NCBI GenBank assembly: GCA_016934225.1
Contig: JAFGTH010000197.1
Span: 1 to 23,481 of the forward strand
From: Lentisphaerota bacterium
Lineage (GTDB): Bacteria > Verrucomicrobiota > Kiritimatiellia > UBA8416 > JAFGTH01
Length of the DNA: 23,481 nucleotides
Direction of reading: 5' to 3'
Made by a program: the position numbers and the translations under genes. The notes under the pieces are model-generated. The model was given only the letters and a program-made list of their open reading frames with translations. It was not told the DNA's origin and ran no database searches. Shown in pieces: positions 1 through 8,300 of the stretch (position 1 is the first letter of the stretch; each line of letters starts with the position of its first letter).

Positions 1-1
1 G

Positions 2-178
2 GCCGCCATTTGCGCCGGAGCAATGATGCTTGACACGCTGGGCGAGACGGAAGCTGCATCTTCGATAGAAACCACAGTAATGAATGTGACGCACACAAAA
101 CTCAAAAGTCTTGCTGCCGGTAAAATGGGATTTACGACGACAGAGGTTGGCGACATGGTCGCCTCGACTCTCAAATAG
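2..178 (+). CDS. leuB: 3-isopropylmalate dehydrogenase family protein, C-terminal 58 residues (5'-truncated by window edge)
   Basis: Only the C-terminal end is inside the window; the frame is open from base 2 to a TAG at 176-178. The visible part begins with a small-residue helix (AAICAGAMMLDTLGE) and ends in MGFTTTEVGDMVASTLK. This is the usual end of the beta-decarboxylating dehydrogenase family, which includes isopropylmalate, isocitrate and homoisocitrate dehydrogenases. LeuB oxidatively decarboxylates 3-isopropylmalate in leucine synthesis, using NAD. The gene ends 10 bases before asd, and leuB-asd adjacency is common in bacteria, which favours LeuB over isocitrate dehydrogenase. The catalytic Tyr, Lys and Asp residues lie upstream of the window, so substrate specificity cannot be read here. 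Confidence 0.72.
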   Translation, partial: AAICAGAMMLDTLGETEAASSIETTVMNVTHTKLKSLAAGKMGFTTTEVGDMVASTLK

Positions 179-188
179 GAAGAACGAA

Positions 189-1202
189 TTGAAAAAGTAC
201 AAAATTGGAATAGTCGGTATCGGTACTGTCGGAACGGAAATGGTTCGGGTGTTAAAGCAGCGCGATTTTCCGGCGGAAGAAATCAGAATTCTCGCGCGTT
301 CCAGTCGCGAGGAGGCGATAGACGGTAAGACATATCATGTTGTGGAGACTTCCGCCGAGGCTTTCGACGGTTTGGATTTTGCTTTTTTTGCGGGAACCGA
401 AGGAGCAAAAGGCGCATCGCAAGTTCACGGTTGGGAAGCGGTGAAACGGGGAGTTGTTGTAATAGACAACGGCGACGATTTTCGAATGGATCCGCGTGTG
501 CCGCTGGTGATTCCCGAGGTAAATCCGGAAGCTCTAGGGCGGCATAACGGTTTCATTGCCAATCCCAATTGCAGCACAATTATTGCGTTGATGGCGCTTG
601 CGCCTTTACATAGAAAATTTCGTGTGCGGAGATTTGTGGTGTCCACGTACCAGTCTGTGTCGGGCACCGGACGTTCGGCGTTGGCCGAGCTGGATGCCCA
701 GACGAAAGAATATGTTGCCGGCAAGACGCCGGTGGCCAAAGTGTATCCGCACCAGATTGCGTTCAATGTAATTCCTCAGATAGGCGGTCAGAAGAGCTCA
801 ATGCCGGGTTATACGAGCGAGGAAGCAAAAATGTTATTTGAGACTCGAAAGATCCTGGCGGATGAAAAAATCCGAGTTTCGGCGACTTGTGTGCGTGTGC
901 CGGTTTTCTATGGGCATGCGGAAGCGTTGAACATTGAATTTGAGCGTCGTGTCAGTCCGGAAGAGGCCAGGGAGGTTCTTTCAAAGGCAGCCGGTGTGCG
1001 GGTAACGGACAATGTGGAAGCGGGGAAGTACCCGTTACCCATTGCCGCTGCCGGAACAGATGATGTCCTTGTCGGTCGGATTCGGGCAGATTTGAGTGTA
1101 GAGAACGGGCTGGCGCTCTTTGTGGCAGGCGACAACATCAGAAAAGGCGCAGCGCTGAATGCGATTCAAATTGCTGAAGCGTTAACGGTGAAAACCGCCT
1201 GA
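189..1202 (+). CDS. asd: Aspartate-semialdehyde dehydrogenase
   Basis: Reduces L-aspartyl-4-phosphate to aspartate semialdehyde with NADPH, the branch point to lysine/diaminopimelate, threonine and methionine. The TTG at 189 gives 337 residues, normal for the family, and has a GGAAG Shine-Dalgarno at 179-183. Reading further upstream would add a non-homologous tail overlapping leuB. Seen in the sequence: an N-terminal nucleotide-binding motif GIGTVG (residues 10-15), the active-site segment NPNCST with the nucleophile Cys128, then STYQSVSGTG, NVIPQIGG, and RVPVFYGHAEAL with Arg236 and the acid-base His243. GTDDVLVGRIR and DNIRKGAALN close the chain. ArgC shares the fold, but the C-terminal DNIRKGAALNAIQ signature and the YTSEE/ETRKIL block are those of Asd. 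It is probably cotranscribed with leuB. Confidence 0.93.
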   Translation: MKKYKIGIVGIGTVGTEMVRVLKQRDFPAEEIRILARSSREEAIDGKTYHVVETSAEAFDGLDFAFFAGTEGAKGASQVHGWEAVKRGVVVIDNGDDFRMDPRVPLVIPEVNPEALGRHNGFIANPNCSTIIALMALAPLHRKFRVRRFVVSTYQSVSGTGRSALAELDAQTKEYVAGKTPVAKVYPHQIAFNVIPQIGGQKSSMPGYTSEEAKMLFETRKILADEKIRVSATCVRVPVFYGHAEALNIEFERRVSPEEAREVLSKAAGVRVTDNVEAGKYPLPIAAAGTDDVLVGRIRADLSVENGLALFVAGDNIRKGAALNAIQIAEALTVKTA

Positions 1203-1360
1203 ATCAACCTCTGGTGAAGAATTGCATGCATCTTCTCTTTTCCGGGACCGCTCACCGCGTCGGTATCAGTATAACGGCTCTGATATCATTATTGCAGTTA
1301 CCCTGCTGTTTTATCCGAACAGAGAAGAAAAGGTTCTGGTATCGCCACGGGGTGGTTGTT

Positions 1361-1366
1361 TATAAT
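1361..1366 (+). promoter_or_regulatory. Perfect -10 hexamer directly ahead of the radical SAM gene
   Basis: A consensus TATAAT lies 7 bases before the ATG at 1374, so the expected transcription start falls on or next to the start codon. No good -35 hexamer is found 16-18 bases upstream. A TG dinucleotide lies two bases before the hexamer, one base off the extended -10 position. This may be a promoter for a leaderless transcript, although a chance AT-rich match cannot be excluded. Confidence 0.45.
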
Positions 1367-1373
1367 TCGATTC

Positions 1374-2516
1374 ATGTCGGGAGTAATTAAAACACCGGAC
1401 ACATTGGAGAAGCTATCGGTTCTGTCAAAAGACGCACAGTATGATCTGGCATGCGCGTGCGGCACGAATGAAGCCGATCGTCGTCGTCGTTCAAACGATG
1501 ATAAGTGGTTATATCCGGTTACGCTGCCGAACGGCGGCAGTTCGGTTTTGTTCAGAACACTTATCTCCAATGTTTGCGTCAACGATTGCCGATATTGCCC
1601 TTTGAGGAACGGTCAGGATTGCCGCCGCGTTACACTGAATGCCGAAGAAGTGGTTAGCGCGTTTTTAAATTATCTGAAGAAAGGCAAAGTCTTCGGGCTC
1701 TTTTTGAGCAGTGGTGTCATTGGCACGCCGGATAACACAATGAGCAGATTGATTTCCATTGCGGAGATTCTGCGAAAGAAAGAGCATTTTCACGGTTACA
1801 TACACTTAAAGATAATCCCCGGAGCTTCGGATGCCGCCGTGGAGCAAGCCGTAAGTTTGTCCAGCGCGGTCTCGCTCAATATAGAAAGCGCTGGAGAGAG
1901 TCATTTTCAGCGTCTTTCACAAACCAAAGATTATATGAAGGACATTATTCATCCGCTGAAATTTATCAGTCATCTTACGGGGAAAGAAAGACGTTATCAT
2001 CGCGTTAAACAAACTACGCAATTTATTGTCGGAGCGTCGGACGAAACGGACAGCGAATTGGTAAGATATATGGGCGGACTTTACCGCAAACTGGATCTGA
2101 GTCGAATTTATTTCAGTGCGTATCAGCGGGGGCTCGGCGAGTCGGATATTCCCGGCGAAAAGATGGGCGGCTCGAATCATGAATTGCTGATGCGCGAACA
2201 CCGGCTCTATCAGGCTGATTGGTTGATACGCAAATATGGGTTTAGTGCCGATGAAATCCCGTTTGAAACGAATGGCAATCTCTCTTTGAACATGGATCCA
2301 AAAGAGCATTGGGCGGCTTTGCATCCTGAGCAATATCCGGTAGACGTCAATCAGGCCGACCGCAAAGACCTGTTGCGCGTACCCGGGTTGGGGCCAACGA
2401 CTGTTGTTCGTATTCTCAGAGAACGCGCTTCAGGCAGCCGTTTTCATTCCGTTCGTGATTTTGGACCTCCGCACGCTCGCCTCACCAAAGCGGAGCGGTA
2501 CTTGAAATTTTCATAA
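1374..2516 (+). CDS. Putative DNA modification/repair radical SAM protein with C-terminal helix-hairpin-helix
   Basis: A 380-residue radical SAM enzyme of the type usually annotated as putative DNA modification/repair radical SAM protein. The [4Fe-4S]-binding motif is CX3CX2C (CVNDCRYC, Cys68, Cys72, Cys75), followed by a TIM-barrel-like region with FGLFLSSGV and a long middle section. The last 60 residues hold a helix-hairpin-helix (VDVNQADRKDLLRVPGLGP), a non-sequence-specific DNA-binding unit, which supports action on DNA. ATG 1374 is chosen over an in-frame TTG at 1356: neither has a convincing Shine-Dalgarno, but the TTG adds only six non-conserved residues and overlaps a TATAAT. From family knowledge, such genes usually sit beside a uracil-DNA-glycosylase-like partner. 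No partner is present here, since the next genes converge on the other strand. The reaction is unknown. Confidence 0.85.
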   Translation: MSGVIKTPDTLEKLSVLSKDAQYDLACACGTNEADRRRRSNDDKWLYPVTLPNGGSSVLFRTLISNVCVNDCRYCPLRNGQDCRRVTLNAEEVVSAFLNYLKKGKVFGLFLSSGVIGTPDNTMSRLISIAEILRKKEHFHGYIHLKIIPGASDAAVEQAVSLSSAVSLNIESAGESHFQRLSQTKDYMKDIIHPLKFISHLTGKERRYHRVKQTTQFIVGASDETDSELVRYMGGLYRKLDLSRIYFSAYQRGLGESDIPGEKMGGSNHELLMREHRLYQADWLIRKYGFSADEIPFETNGNLSLNMDPKEHWAALHPEQYPVDVNQADRKDLLRVPGLGPTTVVRILRERASGSRFHSVRDFGPPHARLTKAERYLKFS

Positions 2517-2540
2517 TCAAAAGGATTTATTTGGGCCGAC

Positions 2541-2564
2541 TCGATCAAGATTAGTATTGATCGA
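2541..2564. repeat. Perfect 8-bp inverted repeat at the convergent gene ends
   Basis: TCGATCAA (2541-2548) and TTGATCGA (2557-2564) are separated by 8 bases. The repeat lies between the convergent ends of the radical SAM gene and the small lipoprotein gene and covers the latter's stop codon (2551-2553). There is no adjacent T tract on either strand and the stem is AT-rich, so it is not a canonical intrinsic terminator. It could still form an mRNA 3'-end hairpin. Confidence 0.45.
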
Positions 2565-2700
2565 ATCCAGGGATTGCCGGGCTGCCTTCCCAATTCTCGG
2601 GGTGATTCCACGGGATATCGGACTCGTTTGTCGTGGCGCATCCGCAAATAAGCACGAAGAACGCCACAATGCCGATTAGAACTATTACGACTCGCTGCAT
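2551..2700 (-). CDS. Small lipoprotein (49 residues), function unknown
   Basis: A short gene read from ATG at 2700 to TAA at 2551. The product has a basic N-terminus (MQRVV), a hydrophobic stretch to residue 18, and a lipobox-like I-C-G-C with the predicted lipidated Cys21. A polar 28-residue tail follows, containing PWNHPENWEGSPAIPG, rich in Trp, Pro and Asn. It starts 10 bases after the stop of the coiled-coil gene on the same strand, so the two are probably cotranscribed and may share an envelope role. Ser27 and Asp28 lie well beyond the lipidated Cys, so the usual +2 rule gives no sign of inner-membrane retention (residue +2 is Ala). No family is recognised with confidence. The signal, lipobox and operon position argue that this is a real gene despite its size. 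Confidence 0.68.
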   Translation of the reverse strand: MQRVVIVLIGIVAFFVLICGCATTNESDIPWNHPENWEGSPAIPGFDQY

Positions 2701-2710
2701 TAAGAGCCTA

Positions 2711-3823
2711 TCAGAAAAAGACCTGGTCGCCCTCCTTTGGGGGCGTCTGTTGCCAATTCAGAAGTATATCGGCAACGGCGAGGTCGTCGTCATGCCTTAT
2801 CTGGCGTAATCGGACTTTAGTAACGAACTGTTCGTTGTCGCCTCGTTTCAGAAGAAGGTCTATTTGTGGCAATTCGCGATCATGTTCCGGGCCAAGCAAC
2901 TGGCTGATGAATTTGTCGCTTAATTCCATTACGACAAAATTCCATTCTGAGTTTGCGGCTACGACAATTCCTTTGACGCCGGGCTCTATATGCTCTTTAA
3001 GTTGTTCGTGTCCTCCGCTATTAGGATCCTCGCGTTTCGCCGTCAGCATCTCAATCTGTTTCTTAAATTCCTGAACCTGCACTTCCAATTCACCGATCGT
3101 TTCGTCCTTAATTGCTATATCCCGCTGGAGATCGTTGATTTTGTCCTCCAGGTTTCGAATTTGAGTTTCAAGTTCTGCAATGTTTTCTTCGAGCGTTCGG
3201 ATCTTCTCATTAAGCCGGGCGATTTCAGCTTCAAGTTCGGCTATTTTCTTTAATGAGATTCGATGCTCGCGTTTTTTCTGGTTGAGTTCCGTTATAGTAT
3301 TAACCAGTTCTATGCGGATCGTAGCGAGTTGCTCGCGCGTAGCATTCAGAAGGTCGTATTGTTCGCCCGATCTTGTTATGAGTTCGTCAAGCAGATTCTG
3401 CATAGTGCCGGCGCCGGAAGTAAGTTTATTTCGCATGACGGGATCGCGAGCGATCCGCTGAGTGATGGGGTCAATTTTGTAGTACGTCATAAGTTCGACC
3501 TGGCGATCTTTTAGAGTGAAAGTGGGTTGGTCGAGAATCTCGAGTTGAGGGTTATATGTATTCCAAAAAGTGGATCGTTCGGGTTCCTCGAGTATCTCGG
3601 CGGTGCATGGTGAAACATCTTTAGCCGGGTATTCGGGTTTTGTTTCAAGGATGGAATCTTCCTTCTCAATGGTAGTGCCTAGTTGCATAATCGCTGTTTC
3701 CAGCTTTTGTGTGCGCCCTTTGAGCAATTCCCGCTTGGCGAACAGCATGCAGCCGAAAACGAGCGCGATTACGCTCAGCACTAAGAAGATAATTACGAGA
3801 ACTCTGAGTAATTTGCCCATCAT
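2711..3823 (-). CDS. Membrane-anchored coiled-coil protein, function unknown
   Basis: A 370-residue protein with one N-terminal hydrophobic segment (about residues 6-28) followed by an extracytoplasmic part. That segment ends in VFGC, so Cys25 could also be a lipid site, although Phe at -2 is unusual; a plain membrane anchor is equally possible. Residues 60-135 are proline-containing and mixed. Residues about 140-263 are strongly heptad-patterned (repeated ELEAEIARL, TLEENIAELE and EDKINDLQ type units), giving a long coiled coil. After a PNSGG hinge, residues 282-370 form a compact beta-rich domain (VKGIVVAANSEWNFVVMEL ending in GDQVFF). The start is ATG 3823 or the next codon 3820, after an AGGAAAG Shine-Dalgarno; the second has the better spacing. 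It could be an envelope spacer or a division-associated protein, but no function is claimed. Confidence 0.82.
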   Translation of the reverse strand: MMGKLLRVLVIIFLVLSVIALVFGCMLFAKRELLKGRTQKLETAIMQLGTTIEKEDSILETKPEYPAKDVSPCTAEILEEPERSTFWNTYNPQLEILDQPTFTLKDRQVELMTYYKIDPITQRIARDPVMRNKLTSGAGTMQNLLDELITRSGEQYDLLNATREQLATIRIELVNTITELNQKKREHRISLKKIAELEAEIARLNEKIRTLEENIAELETQIRNLEDKINDLQRDIAIKDETIGELEVQVQEFKKQIEMLTAKREDPNSGGHEQLKEHIEPGVKGIVVAANSEWNFVVMELSDKFISQLLGPEHDRELPQIDLLLKRGDNEQFVTKVRLRQIRHDDDLAVADILLNWQQTPPKEGDQVFF

Positions 3824-4070
3824 CTCTTTCCTGACATGTGTACCCTAGACAAAACCGGCAGGTGGTGCAACCAGATTTTTGGTAAAGCGGAGAAGCGCAA
3901 ATGTAATATAGATTCTGTCATCTCGAAGAATATTGACAAAACTCGACATTGCCGACGCTCTTATAAGAAGGCGAATACATTTATCTATATAATAGCGGAT
4001 GGGTGTAAAACGGACTATCTGCAAGCAGGATGGTTCATGGCTACATCCGTCTTAACCGCGCTTTTCGAAA

Positions 4071-5198
4071 TCATGTATTGCCTGAATCAGGCGGGCTTAA
4101 AGGGTGCTTGTCGCGTTGCAATTCTGTTCCGGCTTCGAGCCCGCGTGTTAATCCGTCAATCTGTTCGACTTTGGCTTCCATTTTGCCGAAGCGTTTTTGT
4201 GCTTCGGCAAACTTTTTGACGCAGTTATCCAGATGTTGGCCAACGAGGCGAAATGACTCGGAAAATGTTTCGAATTCCTTATGTAAACGAGATAAATTAT
4301 CGAGAATATCACGTGATTTTTCTTCAACACGCATGCCTTTTAATCCCAGAATAATGGTTTGGAGATAGGCATAAAAGCTGTTTGGCGACACCGGTATGAC
4401 GCGCTTATTCAAGGCGTAATTAAAAAGAGCCATTTCGCCATCAAATTCATCATCCTTTATGATTGTTTCATAATAGACATTTTCAGCCGGGATATACATC
4501 AAGGCGAAATCGAATGTGTTCTCGTCCGTTCTGATGTATTTTGACGCAATGTTGTCAATATGATTTTTGATGTCTTTAAGGAACGCACGTCTTGCGGATT
4601 TGCGCTGCTCGTCCGATTCCGAGGTCAGAATACGTCTGAAGTTCTCCAGCGGAAATTTTGCGTCTATAGAAACGAGTCCGGAACGCAGAGCCACGACAGC
4701 ATCAACAGTTTCTCCGCCTTTAAACTGATACTGCAAATGGTAATGAGAAGATGGGAGAATTTGGGCGAGAAGGTCGGCGAGAAACAATTCTCCCAGGCCG
4801 CCCCGGAGTTTTGGCGGCCGTAGAATATCCTCCAATTTCAGGATTTCCTTGCCGACATCAAGCATCTGTCGCGACGAACGCTCCAATTGGCCGAGTTGCT
4901 GACGAACATCGCCGACGAGTTTCGAAGTGGTGTCCAATCCGGTTCCTATGGCCTTGCTGTTATCAGTCATGCTACCGGAGACGCGATCGCTCAATGTTCT
5001 AATGGAATCGGCCAAAGTCTTTCTGAATTCCTCGACTTGTTGAGTCATCTGTCTGGAGTTCGACGCGATCTGGTTTTGCAGGAGCGAGAGCGCCAAACCA
5101 TTGTCGGCTTGGCCGCGGTGCCGCAGAGAGTACACCACATACAATGCCCCAAGCATAACGGGGATGGCAACTACGAGTGAGGCTAGAACATATTCCAT
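4071..5198 (-). CDS. rmuC: DNA recombination protein RmuC
   Basis: A 375-residue RmuC family protein, a predicted membrane-anchored nuclease-fold protein that limits recombination at inverted repeats in E. coli. An N-terminal transmembrane helix (residues 4-24) is followed by a coiled-coil region (about 35-120) and the RmuC core. Family landmarks seen: LRGGLGE (131-137), VDAVV (165-169), IDAKFPLENF (178-187, with the Asp179/Lys181 pair of the PD-(D/E)XK-like site), MYIPAENVY (234-242) and SPNSFYAYL (271-279). A further helical tail runs to the end. The gene is divergent from the large TPR gene, with 136 bases between the two starts. There is no Shine-Dalgarno; a TATTAT hexamer on the minus strand ends 7 bases before the ATG, so the message may be leaderless. 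The 247 bases downstream (3824-4070) hold no convincing gene. Confidence 0.9.
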   Translation of the reverse strand: MEYVLASLVVAIPVMLGALYVVYSLRHRGQADNGLALSLLQNQIASNSRQMTQQVEEFRKTLADSIRTLSDRVSGSMTDNSKAIGTGLDTTSKLVGDVRQQLGQLERSSRQMLDVGKEILKLEDILRPPKLRGGLGELFLADLLAQILPSSHYHLQYQFKGGETVDAVVALRSGLVSIDAKFPLENFRRILTSESDEQRKSARRAFLKDIKNHIDNIASKYIRTDENTFDFALMYIPAENVYYETIIKDDEFDGEMALFNYALNKRVIPVSPNSFYAYLQTIILGLKGMRVEEKSRDILDNLSRLHKEFETFSESFRLVGQHLDNCVKKFAEAQKRFGKMEAKVEQIDGLTRGLEAGTELQRDKHPLSPPDSGNT

Positions 5199-5205
5199 AT
5201 TGAAA

Positions 5206-5211
5206 ATAATA
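5206..5211 (-). promoter_or_regulatory. Candidate -10 of rmuC (leaderless geometry)
   Basis: On the minus strand TATTAT (5 of 6 matches to TATAAT) ends 7 bases before the rmuC ATG at 5198, placing the likely start of transcription at the start codon. The -35 with a 17-base spacer would be TTTTCT, only 3 of 6 matches. The call rests on the -10 and on its recurrence at the same distance ahead of other genes in this window. Confidence 0.4.
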
Positions 5212-5297
5212 CATGCCTCATCAAATCAAGAAAAGAGTTATCGAACAATATTCTTGAAAATCATTTCACGTTACTGACGTTGTTAGAAAAAAAGCAT

Positions 5298-5326
5298 TTG
5301 ACCATAATCCAAACGTTCGGTATATG
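5298..5326 (+). promoter_or_regulatory. Sigma70-type promoter for the TPR/Exb gene cluster
   Basis: TTGACC (5298-5303, 5 of 6) and TATATG (5321-5326, 4 of 6) are spaced by exactly 17 bases and end 8 bases before the ATG at 5335. This predicts a transcript with at most a couple of leader bases. A GGAGA at 5326-5330 overlaps the -10 and could serve as Shine-Dalgarno only if transcription began further upstream, so the two readings compete. Confidence 0.55.
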
Positions 5327-5334
5327 GAGAGATC

Positions 5335-8300
5335 ATGACACGGTTCGTGCGAAACTGCTCCAGAAACAGAAAGAAGATTGGTTTATCCTTAAGTTGCCTG
5401 TTAGTCGGCGTATTATCTATTCCGATAATCGGCCAGGATTTGGTTCAAAACGATCTGGATCCGGCAATTGCCGACGAGCTTCATTATGCGGAAGTTTTGC
5501 AGACAATGGGGTTTCCCGACTACGCTGAAATAGTTCTGGGCAGGATTAAGGATCCGGCCGCGCGAGGCAGGCTTGAACTGATCAAGATTCAAGGCCTGTT
5601 AACTATGGGCAAATTTGACGAAGTCATAGCCATTATTGCCAGAAAACCGAACCAAAGCAGTTCAGATGTATGGGCTATGAAACTTGCGTTGGCCGATGCG
5701 TATTACGCATGGGGTAAATATCCGCAAGCGCAAGGCCTGTACGAAGGATATTTTCAGGCATTTTCGCAGGGCCCGAGCGCCGAGATGAAAAAATTCTACC
5801 TTAATTCGGCCTATAAATATGCGCAAATGTTGTTACTGATGGGCAATGAAAAAAGAGCCCTTGACGCGTATCGGTATGCGCTTCTCGTTCTTCCCAAGAA
5901 GGAGGAAGAAACATCATATATCAGACGTCAAGTGCTTGGAGAAATGGCAGAACTATCGGTGAAATTGGCCGAAAAAGCCAAGGGTGACGAGCAACTAAAG
6001 CTTTTTCAGGGCATAGACGAGATTCTCAACGAAATCCTATGGAAACAGGATCTCTGGTTCGGAAAGGCCATAGTGATGATGGCCCATGTCAGAATGATGA
6101 AGGGCGAAACCGAGAAGGCAATGAAGCTGATAGATGATTATAAACCGCAGCTTATCATGCTCGATCAGGCGTTGGCGGCGGAAGCAAAAGAAGGCGACGA
6201 CCTGACTCATTTAAGCCCAATGGCAGAAGTGCGATATCTCATCGGCAAAATAATGCAGGAAGAAGCGGAGAAGCTTATTGCATCCGGCGCGGATCGTAAT
6301 AAGGCAATAACATTGATCGTCGGCGAACAGCAACCTGGAAAGAAATCAAAGACATCAGGAGCGTTACAGCATTTCGTAAACGTGTTCTATAATTACCCTA
6401 AAACGAAATGGGCGCCGGAAGCCGGCGAACGGATGGAATACTTGATTTCGTTGGTCAATGATAAGTTCGGTATGAAAATTAACATACCCGTTAGCCAGGC
6501 GCATAAAGACAAGGTCAAGGAGATACAATTCCAAAATGCGCGCACTCTCTATAATCAGCAGCAATTTAAACAGGCGGCCGATGCTTACATCAAATTGCTG
6601 AACTTTTATCCCGAAGGGGAGAAAGCTCTGTTGATTCTTGACGATCTTACAACATGCTATATTGAGGAACAGGACGAGATATACGCCGATACTACGCTGA
6701 TGTACATGGCCGAATGTTTTTCGGAGGATCCGGCATTGCTCTCAAAAGCTGGCGATCAGTTGCTGAGGATAGCCGAAGATTACCGCAACATGAAGCTTCC
6801 CGAAAAGACGGATTGGGCCTACAGCCTGTATTTTCGGTATTTCAAGAAACATCCGAGGGCTGCAGCCATACTTTATAGATTTGGCGAAGAGAAATTCAAT
6901 CAAGGCGATATCGAGAACGCACTGGCCTATTTCATGGATATCAAGGAAAATTACAAAGATAACCCGCTTCATCTTGACGCCATCAGCCGAATAGCGAACT
7001 GTTATTCGATACAGGAAAAGACAGATGAAGAGATTATTGTGCTCAAGGAATACATAGAGCTTCTCGAGAAACAACGCCGACCCGGCCAGGCGCTTATAAA
7101 CGGGCAGTATCGCATGGCAATTGCCTATCGCAAGCTGGGGCCAAAATTCCTGCCGGGCGCAATCAATCGTTACACGGAACTGATTAAACTGCTTCAGGAC
7201 AAAACCAAAATGGATCAGTACAATCCCGAAGAACAGGAAGCCAACAAAAAGATATTGGAAGGCGCAATGTATCAGAAAGCGGCTTGTTATTCGCTGTTGC
7301 AAGCGGATGACGAACCGACAGCGCGAAAATATCAGCTTATCTCTATCAAGCTTTTTGAGGAATTGCTGACGCTCTTTCCGAAAACAGAATATGCGCCATC
7401 CAGCTTGAGCCAGATCGGCACACTGTGGACCGTGCTCGGCGATGCAAACAAGGCGGAGGACGCGCTTACAAAACTTCAAAAGGAATATCCTGAATCGCCG
7501 GAAGCAAAAAACGCCACATTTATGCGGGCTATGAGCTTGCTTAAGCTGGGCCGACGGCAACAGGCGATTCGATTGTTCAAGGAAATGATCCAGAGTACAG
7601 ACGGCAAATTTACCGAAGCGCAAATTCTGACCGCGGCTGCGGAGCTGTTACGGGCCGGAGAATATGAGCTTGCGCTTGAAGCGTATATGCGCGTTCTTAA
7701 GGCCGCCGATCAAGATCCTAGATTACGCGAGCCGGCAATGTTGGGGCAGGGCAAGGCTCTGGTTCTGCTCGGGAGACATGAACAGGGCGCCAAAGCTTTA
7801 GACGATATGCTTGAGCAATATCCCAAGTCCGCATATACGGTGGAAGCCTGCCTGTTTCTGAGCGAGACGTATTCCGAGCTGGGCCGTAAAGAGCAGAACG
7901 AGCAGGACAGAAAACTTCTTTTCAACAGGGCCATTAACGCGCTCAAAAGAGTCAGAAAATTTGTGAGTACAGACGGCGAGAGAGCGGAGACAGACATAAG
8001 AATAGCCAGAATTCTGTATCTTAAATCGCAAGCAGAAGCAGAGTTTGGTGATGTAAAAAAAGCGAGCGATTACAGAGACGAAGCAATTGCAACTTACCAA
8101 ATGCTGGTGTTGTTGGGTGACCCTAACAACAAAGAAACCGCTCCTCATATCACAACGGCGTTTGTCGAATGCCTGCCGTTGCTGTTTGAGGCCGGGAAGT
8201 TCAAGAACGTGATAGAGGATAGCGATAAATTCATGGAATATTTCCCGAGCGATCGAAAGTACGCGGGTCAAGTGCGCAAATGGCGCAACAAGGCCGAGCG

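Noticed and set aside
189..1202. ArgC (N-acetyl-gamma-glutamyl-phosphate reductase) as the identity of the second gene
   Set aside because: The two families share a fold, but the SVSGTG, YTSEE, GTDDVLVGRIR and DNIRKGAALN segments are those of aspartate-semialdehyde dehydrogenase, and leuB is upstream.
1216..1235. GAAGA/TCTTC pair followed by a pyrimidine-rich stretch after asd, as a terminator
   Set aside because: The stem is only 5 bp and AT-rich with a poor inner match, and the following tract is mixed C/T. This is too weak to call.
3988..3993. Plus-strand TATAAT in the 3824-4070 gap, as a possible small RNA promoter
   Set aside because: No -35 is found at 16-18 bases, and no structured or terminated transcript is visible downstream. 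The gap is AT-rich enough for a chance match.
3836..4219. A plus-strand open frame in the gap between the coiled-coil gene and rmuC
   Set aside because: It has no Shine-Dalgarno, its second half is antisense to the rmuC C-terminus, and the translation (Cys/Arg-rich) shows no family. The 247-base gap has no other gene that I can support.
6742..7623. A 293-codon open frame on the minus strand inside the large TPR gene
   Set aside because: It is fully antisense to a long gene with clear signal peptide and TPR repeats. Its translation is rich in Phe, Leu, Arg and Cys without domain order, as expected for a shadow frame.
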